A stretch of DNA of 55,084 bases from Bacteroidaceae bacterium (GCA_017645655.1 JAGCNZ010000121.1:1-55084); one strand, 5' to 3'. Counted from the stretch's first letter, positions 39,685-49,164 are shown. Numbers and translations are program-made. Notes: a model not told the origin generated them from the sequence alone.

Positions 39685-41789
39685 CAATGTAAATGAATAT
39701 CGACAGGGATGCTGACTTTCAAGCAGAAGTTCCTGCCCATGGCACAGATGCCTTGCCTGCCAGCCACGTTGTCCGTGTCGACATACTTCAGTCTGGAGAG
39801 GTGCGGCATGTAGGCTCTGTCCAAGAGGTTCTGGCAGGAAAAAGTGAGCTCGATGCAGTTGTGGCCGAAGATATGCAGGTCCGTGCCCGCCGACAGGTTG
39901 AGAAGCGCATAGGCGGGAGTCGCCGTCTCGGTATCATCGACTGCATAAAACTTGCTTTGTCGCAAGTTCAACTCCATGCCGAAGGCAAGGAAAGAGCGTC
40001 GCAAATGCCCCTTCGCAAAGTCGGGAAACTCGTAGCGGAGGTTGCTCGTCCACTTCGGAGCAGGCATCATGGGCAGCGACCTTGCTCCCTCGGGCTGGTC
40101 GAGTTGCACGCCTCGCACATAGCTGAAGGCATTCTCGACGTGGAGCGGATTGAAGGGATGCACGTCGACCGACACTTCGCCGCCCATCAGCCGGGCATCT
40201 CCCTGACGGTATTGATACGTCCGATACCCGTCTGTCACATAGGGGAGACGTGCCAGGAAGACGTAATCGTCAATCCAATTCGTGAAGAGCGACGCTTGAA
40301 GATTCACGACGCGGGACGTATAGTCGAGTCCCAAATCCAGCTGCGTACTCTTCTCTGGCCTGAGAAAAGCATTGCCGACCTCATATTGGATGCTGCCTTC
40401 ATGCACGCCGTTCGAGGAAAGTTCGCTGACCGTGGGAGCACGGAATCCACGCGCCGCATTCATTCGAAGGTTGAGTCGATTGGTAACATTCCACACCGCA
40501 CCAAGGCTTCCAGTCACGCCAGAAAAGTTCTTGCTCAACGCTTCGAAGCGCAACGCATCGTTTTCCATCAGCGATTCTGTCGTGAGATGACGGTTGTCGA
40601 AGCGTGCTCCACCGGAAAAATGCCACTTCCTACATTGCCATTCCGCCGTGGCGAAGATGCCAACGTCGAACAGGTGGTGGTCCGGTATCAAGTATTCCTC
40701 GCCCTGATTTATGTTCCTCTGCCACATGCCGCCAATGCCTGTGGAGATCTTCCAATCGTGTGGAAGCGAATGGAGATACTTGATATCATAGTTGACGGTA
40801 TGCAGTCGCATGGCCAGCTCGGCTTCCTCCTCTTCCTCGAACTCGCGGCGATAGTTCTGCTGATAGCCTATGACGGCTTTCAACGTGCCGTCCCCGAAGT
40901 ACCATGCATTATCGCTTACTGCCTTGTAGTGAAGCACTTTCTGATATGGCGAGACGATGGTGTAAGCCTTTCCACCCACGTCGCTGCCCACGAGTTCGCC
41001 TTCCGTGATGCCCGGCGTGAAGTTGACTCTCGAGAATCGGAGCCAGCTGTGACCCCAATTTCGGTTGATGCCGAGCATGCCCTGAACGTCCCGTTCCTTG
41101 AAGAAAGACCCGGGAACATAGCCGTCGACCTTGTTCTTGTAGCAATGCGCGGCCTTGTCGAGGAAGTGCCAATTCCAGAGAAATCCGTTGACGTTGCCTG
41201 CGAAGCCGACCCGGTAGTCGTAGAGTCCGTTGTTACTTTGGTACTGACTACCGACCTTGACCTGCATCGTACCTTCTTCCAAAGGACGCTCCGGATGCAG
41301 AATCATCACGCCGGCAATGGCGTCGCTGCCGTACATGAGCGATGCCGGCCCCTTTAGAACTTCGACGGAATGCACGCCTTCCTCGTCGACTTCCAGTCCG
41401 TGCTCGTCGCCCCATTGCTGTCCTTCCTGGCGGATTCCCTGGTCGACGACGACGACGCGATTGTAGCCGAGGCCGCGAATGACGGGTTTGGAGATGCCGG
41501 CTCCCGTGCTTATCTGGGAGAGTCCGGGCAGATGTCCGACTGCATCGACGAGGTTAGTGCACATAGATGCATGGAGTTGTTTGGGGGAGACGACCATGAA
41601 GGGCGATGCCGCATCCTTGAGTCTTTGCACACCGGCAATGCCTTGCACGGTCACTTCGCTCAGGATGGCTTCCTTCATCGGGTTGATACTGTCCTCCAGA
41701 CAAACGCTGTGCTGGTGGATGTCTTGTGCTGATATGGTTTGTGTGACTGCCCACAGACAGACACATATATATATAATAATGTGTTTCAT
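39684..41789 (-). CDS. TonB-dependent receptor, probably metal uptake
   Basis: The 701-residue protein has a signal peptide (MKHIIIYICVCLWAVTQTIS) and a His/Cys-containing start of the mature chain (QDIHQHSVCLEDS). The plug domain has TNLVDAVGHLPGLSQIS, VIRGLGYNRVVVVDQGIR, WGDEHGLEVD and ASLMYGSDAIAGVMIL; a 22-strand-type barrel follows. The plug resembles ZnuD/zinc-type receptors, and the neighbouring upstream protein is Cys/His-rich, so a metal ligand is likely. That is inference. The Y-family polymerase is encoded directly downstream. Confidence 0.82.
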   Translation of the reverse strand: MKHIIIYICVCLWAVTQTISAQDIHQHSVCLEDSINPMKEAILSEVTVQGIAGVQRLKDAASPFMVVSPKQLHASMCTNLVDAVGHLPGLSQISTGAGISKPVIRGLGYNRVVVVDQGIRQEGQQWGDEHGLEVDEEGVHSVEVLKGPASLMYGSDAIAGVMILHPERPLEEGTMQVKVGSQYQSNNGLYDYRVGFAGNVNGFLWNWHFLDKAAHCYKNKVDGYVPGSFFKERDVQGMLGINRNWGHSWLRFSRVNFTPGITEGELVGSDVGGKAYTIVSPYQKVLHYKAVSDNAWYFGDGTLKAVIGYQQNYRREFEEEEEAELAMRLHTVNYDIKYLHSLPHDWKISTGIGGMWQRNINQGEEYLIPDHHLFDVGIFATAEWQCRKWHFSGGARFDNRHLTTESLMENDALRFEALSKNFSGVTGSLGAVWNVTNRLNLRMNAARGFRAPTVSELSSNGVHEGSIQYEVGNAFLRPEKSTQLDLGLDYTSRVVNLQASLFTNWIDDYVFLARLPYVTDGYRTYQYRQGDARLMGGEVSVDVHPFNPLHVENAFSYVRGVQLDQPEGARSLPMMPAPKWTSNLRYEFPDFAKGHLRRSFLAFGMELNLRQSKFYAVDDTETATPAYALLNLSAGTDLHIFGHNCIELTFSCQNLLDRAYMPHLSRLKYVDTDNVAGRQGICAMGRNFCLKVSIPVDIHLH

Positions 41790-41916
41790 ATGTGTGATGC
41801 TAATGAAAATAACGTGCATTCCCCTATTCAAACTTGCGGCTGGATTGCGAGAAGGATGTTTATAAAATAATTTGCTGTCAGTAAAGAATTATGAATTAGC
41901 GGGTTGCCTTAATTCA

Positions 41917-42261
41917 TTAAACAGCAGGAGGAGCACGAAGTGTGGTGTAGCGAAGGCTTGCCTGGCGTGGAATCTGGTGCGACAAGGCATAGGAAACCTT
42001 TTGTTTAGGCTGGTAACAAAGCAATGCGACGGCAGCGGTGGCGGCATAGGATAGCGTGAGGAGTTGACACAGCACGCATTGGTGCATGCCGTCCGAGAGC
42101 TGCAGCAAATGCCCGTGACACTGGTGCTGCACGCACTCGGCACAAGCCGTCTCGCCATATTCGTCTGCAATATGAAGATGGAGCGACGAGATGAGGAGCA
42201 TCGGCAAATACACCGCCAGCAGCACCCACGAAGCAATATGTCTCTTTGTTATCGGGTTCAC
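41917..42261 (-). CDS. Small membrane protein with Cys/His metal-binding motifs
   Basis: The 114-residue protein has an N-terminal hydrophobic helix (WVLLAVYLPMLLISSLHLH) and a Cys/His-rich middle (CAECVQHQCHGHLLQ, HQCVLCQL) before a second hydrophobic segment. The start is GTG at 42261. Similar small proteins precede TonB receptors for zinc or copper in Bacteroidetes, as far as I recall, so it may bind the metal. It is 127 bases upstream of the receptor. Confidence 0.6.
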   Translation of the reverse strand: MNPITKRHIASWVLLAVYLPMLLISSLHLHIADEYGETACAECVQHQCHGHLLQLSDGMHQCVLCQLLTLSYAATAAVALLCYQPKQKVSYALSHQIPRQASLRYTTLRAPPAV

Positions 42262-42324
42262 GTGTGCAAGACTACACTTTCTATTTCATATACATACACA
42301 TCCAAGCATCTCATTATCTGCCCA

Positions 42325-42996
42325 TTATCCGACGAGTCTGAGTATCTGGCGTTCGTCCGCTTCGGGCAGAATCTGACGGAGGTGCCTGACGAGTCGGTCG
42401 AAGGAGGCTTCCGGAGAGCAATCTTTCCTGCAGAGTTCTTTGCCGAAGAGCGTTTCGGGCGTGTTGAGCAGGGACCAGCCCCAGCCGTATTCCCTGCCCC
42501 GCTTGTCGATGGGATACACGAAATTCTCGGTGACGATGTAGGTCGCCATCTGCAATTTGGTGACGTATCCGTCGAATTTCGACCGCATGCCTTTGCCGTT
42601 GAAACCGCATGCGGCCCTCAACTCTCTGGTGATGAGACTGCCTTCCTGCCTGAGTGTGTCGAGGATTGAGCCTTCGATAGTGTCGGACTCGGGACAGGGA
42701 AACTTGCTGCGACGGTAGTTGCAGAAGTCCGGCCACCATGCCTGGCTGATGAAGCCGGCCTTGCCCGCGAAGAATTTTCCGTAGAGGCAGGGCATCTCGG
42801 TCACTATCTGACCTTTCCACTTCCAGAGCGGCCAGTCCCAACCTCCATCGGGAAAGACGACGTAGCGGCAGTCCTCGTCGACGATTTCCTCGGCCGAGAA
42901 GCCATAGATACCGCTGTCGAGCAAGGGCAAGAAGCCAATCTCGTCGATCAACGTCATCAGTTCCGCTGCGGAACCGATGCTGGGAAACCTGTTCAT
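42325..42996 (-). CDS. AlkZ-related protein (winged-helix DNA-glycosylase-like)
   Basis: The 223-residue protein begins FPSIGSAAELMTLIDEIGFL and contains CLYGKFFAGKAGFIS, FCNYRR, ITRELRAACGF, VTKLQMATYIV and YGWGWSLLNTPETLFG. These are the blocks of the AlkZ-related group, relatives of DNA glycosylases that act on crosslinks. The activity of this group is not established. Rubredoxin lies 14 bases upstream, so the two are probably cotranscribed. Confidence 0.65.
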   Translation of the reverse strand: MNRFPSIGSAAELMTLIDEIGFLPLLDSGIYGFSAEEIVDEDCRYVVFPDGGWDWPLWKWKGQIVTEMPCLYGKFFAGKAGFISQAWWPDFCNYRRSKFPCPESDTIEGSILDTLRQEGSLITRELRAACGFNGKGMRSKFDGYVTKLQMATYIVTENFVYPIDKRGREYGWGWSLLNTPETLFGKELCRKDCSPEASFDRLVRHLRQILPEADERQILRLVG

Positions 42997-43010
42997 TATC
43001 CGAGGCTCGG

Positions 43011-43169
43011 TTACTCAGCAGCGAACTGATCTTTGCCGACGCCACACAGCGGGCATTCGAAGTCTTCGGGGACCTCTTCCCAAGGCGTGCCGGGAGCGAT
43101 GCCCTTTTCGGGTACTCCAACTTCGGGATCATACTCCCAACCGCATACTTCACATACGTACTTTGCCAT
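43011..43169 (-). CDS. Rubredoxin
   Basis: A 52-residue protein contains two CxxC knuckles ([13 protein letters not shown] and [11 protein letters not shown]), the full rubredoxin signature. It binds one iron and transfers electrons, in anaerobes often to peroxide- or oxygen-reducing enzymes. The promoter is at 43217-43224. Confidence 0.97.
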   Translation of the reverse strand: MAKYVCEVCGWEYDPEVGVPEKGIAPGTPWEEVPEDFECPLCGVGKDQFAAE

Positions 43170-43216
43170 GACTTTTCTGGTTTAGAGGGTTAATACTGAA
43201 AGGTAAGTTTACTCTG

Positions 43217-43224
43217 CAAAGATA
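43217..43224 (-). promoter_or_regulatory. -7 box of rubredoxin
   Basis: The minus strand reads TATCTTTG, 48 bases before the rubredoxin ATG. Confidence 0.55.
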
Positions 43225-43306
43225 GTAAGTTTTCACATTCGACGCAAGACTCTTTGCCATAAAAAAGCTTAAAAATGTCGAGGCGGCATGTCGCCCGGAA
43301 AAACGC

Positions 43307-43445
43307 AACGTGGGTAAAATGAAATTATCACGTGGGTAAAATCAATTTATCACGTGGAATATTTCAAATATTACGTGGGTAAAATCAATTTATCACGTGG
43401 GTCGTTTTTCATCATCGCGTGGAGCACGTGGAAACTTGGCGTGGA
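43307..43445 (-). repeat. CACGTG phased array, copy G (inverted)
   Basis: Cores start at 43307 (AACGTG), 43329, 43351, 43372 (TACGTG), 43394, 43416 (CGCGTG) and 43438 (GGCGTG); steps 22, 22, 21, 22, 22, 22. An extra CACGTG lies out of register at 43425. Read on the minus strand the units have the same order as in copies D-F. It lies between the rubredoxin promoter and the asnS terminator. Confidence 0.9.
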
Positions 43446-43457
43446 ATTCCCGGTAAG

Positions 43458-43490
43458 ACAAAAAGAGCCTCCGCTTTCGGCAGAGGCTCT
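43458..43490 (-). terminator. Terminator of asnS
   Basis: AGAGCCTC (43464-43471) pairs with GAGGCTCT (43483-43490). On the minus strand the stem is followed by TTTTTG. Confidence 0.8.
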
Positions 43491-43511
43491 GGATAGGTAT
43501 TTAGCCGTTTC

Positions 43512-44948
43512 TTAGAACTCGGCGTTGCGGGGAGTCCTGGGGAACGGAATGACGTCGCGGATGTTCTGCATGCCGGTGACGAAGAGAATCAGGCGCTCGA
43601 AGCCAAGTCCGAAGCCTGCATGCGGGCAAGAACCATACTTGCGGGTATCGAGGTACCACCACAGGTGCGTCATGTCCATATCGCGTCGCTTCACCTCTGC
43701 CATCAGCTTGTCGTAGCTCTCCTCACGCACCGAACCACCGATAATCTCACCAATCGACGGGAAGAGAACATCGGTGCCCTGCATGGTGGGACCAGGCGCG
43801 ACAGCACCTTTATAGCCTATAGAGCCTTCTGCACACTCGGGGTTCTGCTTCATGTAGAACGACTTGAACGAACGCGGATAGTCGGTCATGATGACGGGCT
43901 TCTTGAAATGCTCCTCCACGAGGTAGCGTTCGTGCTCGCTCGCCAAGTCGTCGCCCCATTCGCAAGGGAACTCAAATTTCTTTCCATTCTGCTTTGCTTC
44001 CTGCAGAATCCTGATGCCCTCCGTGTAGGGAAGGCGGACAAACGTCTCCTTCAGCACGCCTTCGAGGCGCTCGAGAAGCGTCTTGTCAATCATCTTGTTG
44101 AGGAACTCCAGGTCGTCCTTGCAGTTGTCGAGCGCCCAGCGGACGCAGTACTTGATGAAGTCCTCCTCAAGGTCCATCAGCTCTTCCTGGTCGAGGAAGG
44201 CAACCTCGGGTTCTATCATCCAGAACTCGGCAAGGTGTCTCGGCGTATTCGAGTTCTCTGCACGGAAAGTGGGACCAAACGTGTAGATTGCTCCAAGCGC
44301 CGTCGCACCCAACTCACCCTCGAGCTGGCCGCTGACGGTCAACGATGTCTGCTCTCCGAAGAAGTCGTCGTCGAAGATAATCTTCCCGTTCTCATCCTTC
44401 TTGAGGTCATAGAGGTTCTTGGTCGTCACCTGGAACATATTGCCTGCACCCTCGCAATCGGAGGCCGTGATGAGTGGCGTATGGAAGTAGAAATAACCGT
44501 GCTCGTGGAAATATGTATGGATGGCGATGGCCATGTTGTGTCGGATGCGAAGAATCGCACCGAAGGTGTTCGTGCGGGGACGAAGGTGAGCAACGCTGCG
44601 CAGGAACTCCCAGCTGGCACCTTTCTTCTGCAAAGGATAGGTGTTGTCGCAGTCACCCAGCACCTCGATGGCAGTAGCCTGAACCTCGCTCGCCTGTCCG
44701 GCAGCAGGGCTCTCCACGAGTTTGCCCACGACGCTCAGGCAAGCACCAGTCGTCACACGCTTCAACGTCTCCTCTTCAAAATTGGCTTCATCGCCAACAA
44801 TCTGTATGTTCTTTATCGTCGAGCCGTCGTTCAGGGCAATGAAGAAAATGCCTTTACCGCCACGCTTGGTGCGTACCCAACCCTTCACACAAAGCTCCTT
44901 TCCATATTCTGTGCTCCTGAGAGCATCAATGACTTTAGTCCTTTTCAT
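43512..44948 (-). CDS. asnS: Asparagine--tRNA ligase
   Basis: The 478-residue class II synthetase has an N-terminal OB-fold anticodon-binding domain (about 1-110: [22 protein letters not shown]). The catalytic core has motif 2 ([22 protein letters not shown]) and motif 3 ([15 protein letters not shown]). The words fit AsnRS rather than AspRS. Last gene of the purB operon. With asnA in the window, both free asparagine and Asn-tRNA are made directly. Confidence 0.96.
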   Translation of the reverse strand: MKRTKVIDALRSTEYGKELCVKGWVRTKRGGKGIFFIALNDGSTIKNIQIVGDEANFEEETLKRVTTGACLSVVGKLVESPAAGQASEVQATAIEVLGDCDNTYPLQKKGASWEFLRSVAHLRPRTNTFGAILRIRHNMAIAIHTYFHEHGYFYFHTPLITASDCEGAGNMFQVTTKNLYDLKKDENGKIIFDDDFFGEQTSLTVSGQLEGELGATALGAIYTFGPTFRAENSNTPRHLAEFWMIEPEVAFLDQEELMDLEEDFIKYCVRWALDNCKDDLEFLNKMIDKTLLERLEGVLKETFVRLPYTEGIRILQEAKQNGKKFEFPCEWGDDLASEHERYLVEEHFKKPVIMTDYPRSFKSFYMKQNPECAEGSIGYKGAVAPGPTMQGTDVLFPSIGEIIGGSVREESYDKLMAEVKRRDMDMTHLWWYLDTRKYGSCPHAGFGLGFERLILFVTGMQNIRDVIPFPRTPRNAEF

Positions 44949-44977
44949 ATCTATATCTGGGAATTGAGAAATACGTA

Positions 44978-46228
44978 TTACTCGAAGGCACCCATCCTCA
45001 GCATGTTGACCTCCTGTTCAGTCAGGAAACGCCAATCGCCGCGACGCACGTTCTTCTTGGTCAGGCCAGCAAAGTAAACACGATCCAGGCGGATAACCTT
45101 GTAGCCAAGATGCTCGAAGATGCGACGCACGATGCGGTTCCTGCCGCTGTGAATCTCGATGCCCACCTGCTTGCGGTCAGTCTCGCTGGCATACTCGACA
45201 GCATCTGCATGGATTTCTCCGTCTTCAAGTTCGATGCCGTCGGCAATCTGCTTCATGTCCGCAGCAGTAACATTCTTGTCGAGATACACGTGATAAATCT
45301 TCTTTTTAAGGAACTGCGGATGCGTCAACTTAGTAGCCAACTCACCATCATTCGTGAGAAGAAGCACGCCGGTGGTGTTTCTGTCGAGTCGTCCGACAGG
45401 GTAGATACGCTCGCGACATGCGCCCTTCACGAGGTCCATCACCGTCTTGCGGTTCTGCGGATCGTCGGCCGTCGTCACATAGTCCTTGGGTTTATTCAGA
45501 AGTATGTACACCTTCTTTTCGATGCTGACGAGCTGATCGTGGAAATGCACCTCGTCTGAACGCTTCACCTTGGTGCCGAGCTCAGTCACTGTCACGCCGT
45601 TTACCTTGACGACACCGGCAGTGATGAAATCGTCTGCCTCACGGCGCGAGCACACACCAGCATTGGCAAGATACTTGTTCAGGCGTATTGGCTCGTCCGG
45701 ATCGACGTGGGTCTCCTTGTATTCAATCTGCTTCTTCATGCTATATTTAGCATGAGGATTGTAGCCGGTGCGGGGACGACGGCCGCCGCGGGCGCCTCCA
45801 TTTGGTGAGTAACCACTGCGGGATTGGTAACCTCCCTCGCGAGGCTGATAACCTTCACGTGGCTGATAACCTCCTTCACGGTTGTAACGTGGACGAGGCT
45901 GGTAGCTACCTTCGCGATTGATGCGTGGACGAGGTTGATAGCCTCCCTCTCTCTGTTGGTATCCACCGTCGCGTTGCTGGTAACCGTCGCGTTGCTGGTA
46001 GTTTCCGCCATCACGGTTATAACGTGGACGATAGCCGCCTTCACGCTGCTGATAGCCGCCCTCGCGGTTGTATCTGGGACGTGGTTGGTAGCCGCCTTCC
46101 TTGGGTTGGTAGCCGCCTTCCTTGGGTTGATAACCTCCTTCACGGTTGTAACGTGGACGATAGCCATCCCGGCGTTCGCCACTCTCTCCTTCGGAGAATT
46201 TGTCTCTCCAGTTTTCTTCGTTGTACAT
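44978..46228 (-). CDS. RluB/RsuA-type rRNA pseudouridine synthase with repetitive N-terminal extension
   Basis: The 416-residue protein has an S4 RNA-binding domain (about 178-235: [18 protein letters not shown]). A pseudouridine synthase domain follows with the catalytic Asp in [21 protein letters not shown] and the C-terminal [19 protein letters not shown]. The first 150 residues are a tandem, Arg/Gly/Tyr/Gln-rich, disordered repeat ([11 protein letters not shown] type), like RGG-box RNA-binding segments. asnS follows after 29 bases. Confidence 0.88.
   Translation of the reverse strand: MYNEENWRDKFSEGESGERRDGYRPRYNREGGYQPKEGGYQPKEGGYQPRPRYNREGGYQQREGGYRPRYNRDGGNYQQRDGYQQRDGGYQQREGGYQPRPRINREGSYQPRPRYNREGGYQPREGYQPREGGYQSRSGYSPNGGARGGRRPRTGYNPHAKYSMKKQIEYKETHVDPDEPIRLNKYLANAGVCSRREADDFITAGVVKVNGVTVTELGTKVKRSDEVHFHDQLVSIEKKVYILLNKPKDYVTTADDPQNRKTVMDLVKGACRERIYPVGRLDRNTTGVLLLTNDGELATKLTHPQFLKKKIYHVYLDKNVTAADMKQIADGIELEDGEIHADAVEYASETDRKQVGIEIHSGRNRIVRRIFEHLGYKVIRLDRVYFAGLTKKNVRRGDWRFLTEQEVNMLRMGAFE
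45775..46190 (-). repeat. Tandem coding repeat in the pseudouridine synthase gene
   Basis: The DNA encoding the N-terminal extension is made of repeated 12-30 base units for [11 protein letters not shown] and [11 protein letters not shown]. Exact copies lie side by side near 46085-46125. Such DNA can gain or lose units in frame. Confidence 0.7.
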
Positions 46229-46263
46229 TTTGTTTGTTTAAGTGTTTAGATTAATGTGTTTTT

Positions 46264-47607
46264 CTATATTCCCGTATAGGTGTACGGGGTTATTGCACGC
46301 AGTTCTTCCTTCACGGACTCGCTGACGTTCAATTCTTCTATAAAGTTTTTGATGGTTGCCTGGTCGATGCCTTTGCCTGTTCGCGTGAGTGCTTTCAGGG
46401 CTTCATAGGGATGCGGATACGCTTCCCTGCGCAGTATTGTCTGAATAGCCTCGGCGCAAACGGCCCAGCAGCCTTCCAGGTCACGCCGTATTGCCTCTTC
46501 GTTGAGCACGAGTTTGCGCAAGCCTTTCAGTGTGCTCTGCAGGCTGATGAGCATGTGACCCACGGGAACACCGACGTTGCGAAGCACGGTGGAGTCGGTC
46601 AGGTCGCGCTGCAGGCGGCTGATAGGCAGCTTTTGGCTGAGGTGAGCCAGTATGGCATTGGCGATGCCGAGGTTGCCCTCCGAGTTTTCAAAGTCGATAG
46701 GATTGACCTTATGGGGCATTGCGCTCGAGCCCACTTCACCCGCCTTTATCTTCTGACGGAAGTATTCCATGGAGACATACTGCCAGAAGTCGCGGTCCAA
46801 GTCGATGATAATCGTGTTGATACGCTTCATTGCATCGAACACGGCGCCCAGTCCGTCGTAGTTGCTGATTTGTGTCGTGTACTCTTCACGCTCGAGTCCG
46901 AGGCTTTCACTGGTAAACTTGCGACCGAACTCGCGCCAATCGTAGTTGGGGTAAGCCACATGATGGGCATTGAAGTTGCCCGTCGCGCCGCCGAACTTGG
47001 CTGTAAGCGGACAGGCGCGGAGCATGCCGAGCTGGCGCCTGAGGCGATAGACGAAGACCATCACCTCCTTGCCCAGGCGCGTGGGACTTGCGGGCTGGCC
47101 GTGCGTCTTGGCAAGCATGGGCACGTCCTTCCAGTCCTCTGCGTATTGCTGCAACTGGGCTATCAGTTCTTCGAGGAGCGGATAGTAGACTTGCTCGAGC
47201 GCTTCCTTGATGCTGAGGGGCACGCTGGTGTTGTTGATGTCCTGACTTGTGAGGCCGAAGTGGATGAATTCCTTGTACTGTTCCAGCCCGCCTAAGCGGT
47301 CGAACTGCTCCTTGATGAAGTATTCCACAGCCTTAACATCGTGGTTAGTCACCGCTTCGATGTCCTTGATGCGCTGAGCGTCCTGCTCCGTGAAATTGAG
47401 ATAAATGCTGCGGAGCTGCTCGTCGCTGACGGGTATGCCTTGCAGCTGAGGCAGTGGCAAATGCACGAGCGCGAGGAAGTATTCCACTTCTACGCGAACG
47501 CGATAACGAATCAGGGCGTACTCCGAGAAGTAGGCCGCCAGGGGCTCAGTCTTGCCTCTGTATCTGCCGTCGATGGGCGAAACGGCTGTCAGCATATCCA
47601 GTTTCAT
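46264..47607 (-). CDS. purB: Adenylosuccinate lyase
   Basis: The 447-residue fumarase-superfamily enzyme has AVSPIDGRYRGKT, TNHDVKAVEYFIKE, EFIHFGLTSQDINNT, TRLGKEVMVF and the signature loop GSSAMPHKVNPIDFENSEGN. It acts twice in purine synthesis. The start at 47607 (MKLDMLTAVSP) is preferred because the earlier ATG at 47667 lies upstream of the -7 box at 47645. First gene of purB - pseudouridine synthase - asnS. Confidence 0.95.
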   Translation of the reverse strand: MKLDMLTAVSPIDGRYRGKTEPLAAYFSEYALIRYRVRVEVEYFLALVHLPLPQLQGIPVSDEQLRSIYLNFTEQDAQRIKDIEAVTNHDVKAVEYFIKEQFDRLGGLEQYKEFIHFGLTSQDINNTSVPLSIKEALEQVYYPLLEELIAQLQQYAEDWKDVPMLAKTHGQPASPTRLGKEVMVFVYRLRRQLGMLRACPLTAKFGGATGNFNAHHVAYPNYDWREFGRKFTSESLGLEREEYTTQISNYDGLGAVFDAMKRINTIIIDLDRDFWQYVSMEYFRQKIKAGEVGSSAMPHKVNPIDFENSEGNLGIANAILAHLSQKLPISRLQRDLTDSTVLRNVGVPVGHMLISLQSTLKGLRKLVLNEEAIRRDLEGCWAVCAEAIQTILRREAYPHPYEALKALTRTGKGIDQATIKNFIEELNVSESVKEELRAITPYTYTGI

Positions 47608-47644
47608 AAATATAAATAAGGTATCCTGTTCTTGAAAACGGCTG

Positions 47645-47652
47645 CAAAGGTA
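47645..47652 (-). promoter_or_regulatory. -7 box of the purB operon
   Basis: The minus strand reads TACCTTTG, 38 bases before the chosen purB start. Confidence 0.65.
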
Positions 47653-48339
47653 CAACATTTTCTTCACAATTCATAATTCTGCACAACATTTTATTCAAAA
47701 ACACGATTCGAGTCGGTCAGGACAGCACTGATAAGCACCAAGTAAAGGCAGAGAGACGGGCAGAGGACATTTTGACACTTTGCAAGCAAAACCGCCGATT
47801 TTGCTTACACCACAGTTTCAGGCAAACGCTCCAGAATCGCGTAAAATCCCTTCGCCGGCAGTTTGTAGCCCTTTTACAAAAAGACGCGCTTAAAACGAAA
47901 GTGTTTCAGAACAACCTCTGCCACAAGCGGTTGCAAGCGACACTCCATTTTCACCCTTCAATTTTCAATGGTCAAATTGCCATCTCCGCTTAGCAAAACA
48001 GGGCGTTTTTGCACGTTTTTGCACACTTTTCGGCACGCATTTTCTACTGACGATGCGCGGGAATATTTCAAATATCACGTGGAATATTTGCATTTATCAC
48101 GTGGAGTGTTTGAAATCATCCCCAGCCGCGACAACATTTTTGCCCTGTTTCGCTCGGTTTTTCGACTGTGCAAAAAGTGTCATATTGCAAGCAAAAGCAG
48201 GAATTTCGTTTACAGATGAATTCCGGCAAAACGTTCCGGCACAGGCAGCCCGACACAGCCCGGACGACACCGGCAAGTACGAAAAGAGCCCGACCGAAAT
48301 GACGGCCGGGCCCTGTTGCTGTAGGATGACTGGCGACGC
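47653..48339. other. Gene-free 690-base spacer
   Basis: I find no credible gene on either strand; the open frames have no family words and no promoter. The spacer holds a hairpin (GCAAGCAAAA at 47782 with TTTTGCTTAC ending 47808), T-rich TTTTTGCAC repeats near 48006-48025 and the partial CACGTG array copy H at 48055-48105. Its right end (48240-48339) lies after the 3' end of the PepSY-like gene. Confidence 0.6.
48055..48105 (-). repeat. CACGTG phased array, copy H (inverted, partial)
   Basis: Cores start at 48055 (GCGCGG, degenerate), 48076 and 48098; steps 21 and 22. The 21-bp unit has GAATATTTCAAATAT, identical in type to copies E-G. The outer units are missing. Confidence 0.75.
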
Positions 48340-48765
48340 CTAGTCGTCCATGCCGATGAGCACGCCCTGATAGTTGAACTTCAGGTCAATGTCGTTGGAC
48401 AACTCGATGTCGTAGCCATAGCGTTCTTTGTCGATTTTGGTGACAACGCAACCTTCGAAGTTGGCCTTCACGTACTCTATAATGGTCTCGGGAACAATGC
48501 CTTCGGGCACGGCGACGTTCTTGCGGTCGATCTTCTTCCAAGCGCCCTTCTTGCTGAACTCAATCTTTGTTCCGTCGGCCAGACGGCATTCGAAACTGTT
48601 CCAATCCTTCTCCGCATACATAATCTTCTGCCCTTTGAAGTTCGTTTGAACAAAACTTCTGGCAGTTTCGGGGAGTTGCTCTATGGGAATTGGCGTGTCG
48701 TCGGCCATGAGGCTGGACGAAATGAGGCACATCAGCGCCATCATCAGATACTTAAACATCTTCAT
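48340..48765 (-). CDS. PepSY-like (DUF2874) periplasmic protein
   Basis: The 141-residue protein has a signal peptide (to about SSLMA) and two PepSY-like repeats, with IPIEQLPETARSFVQTNF and VPETIIEYVKANFEG as the conserved helices, each followed by beta strands (YGYDIELSNDIDLKFNYQG). Family proteins are thought to bind or inhibit periplasmic partners; the function is not established. Probably cotranscribed with the related gene 22 bases upstream. Confidence 0.82.
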   Translation of the reverse strand: MKMFKYLMMALMCLISSSLMADDTPIPIEQLPETARSFVQTNFKGQKIMYAEKDWNSFECRLADGTKIEFSKKGAWKKIDRKNVAVPEGIVPETIIEYVKANFEGCVVTKIDKERYGYDIELSNDIDLKFNYQGVLIGMDD

Positions 48766-48787
48766 AACTATTTGTATTTAGGGTTGT

Positions 48788-49057
48788 TCAATCATCGACG
48801 TCGATGTCGCGAATCTCTCCTTTGCTGTCGAATTCGAGCTCCATACGGTTGTCGAATTTTACCTCGTACCAAGTCTTGAAGTTCTTGCGCTCCTTCTTGA
48901 CATAGAGCACCTTCGCGTCGCCCATCTTCTCGCGGATGTAGGTCTGTGCCGCCTCGGGCAGTTCCTCGACGGAGAGAATCTTCTTGCGATTGAGCTCGCA
49001 ACCAGTCAGCAACAGCATGGCAGCCATCGTGACGAATAAAAGCTTAACTCTTTTCAT
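48788..49057 (-). CDS. PepSY-like lipoprotein
   Basis: The 89-residue protein has a lipoprotein signal (lipobox LLTGC) and one PepSY-like repeat (LSVEELPEAAQTYIREKMGD, then FKTWYEVKFDNRMELEF and an acidic end). It is a one-repeat relative of the following gene. The start at 49057 follows a -7 box at 49092-49099. Confidence 0.82.
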   Translation of the reverse strand: MKRVKLLFVTMAAMLLLTGCELNRKKILSVEELPEAAQTYIREKMGDAKVLYVKKERKNFKTWYEVKFDNRMELEFDSKGEIRDIDVDD

Positions 49058-49091
49058 AGGGTTTAAGTATTTATAAATAGGTTTCCAATCG

Positions 49092-49099
49092 CAAAAGTA
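49092..49099 (-). promoter_or_regulatory. -7 box of the PepSY-like pair
   Basis: The minus strand reads TACTTTTG, 35 bases before the start at 49057. Confidence 0.5.
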
Positions 49100-49164
49100 C
49101 GAAGAATAATTCAATAATTCACAATTCTTAAAGGCTTTTTTTACGGAATGCGCGAAAAATGTCG

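Noticed and set aside
47772-48343. Open frames in the purB upstream spacer as genes
   Set aside because: They are short, overlap one another, have no family words or promoter and read across the array.
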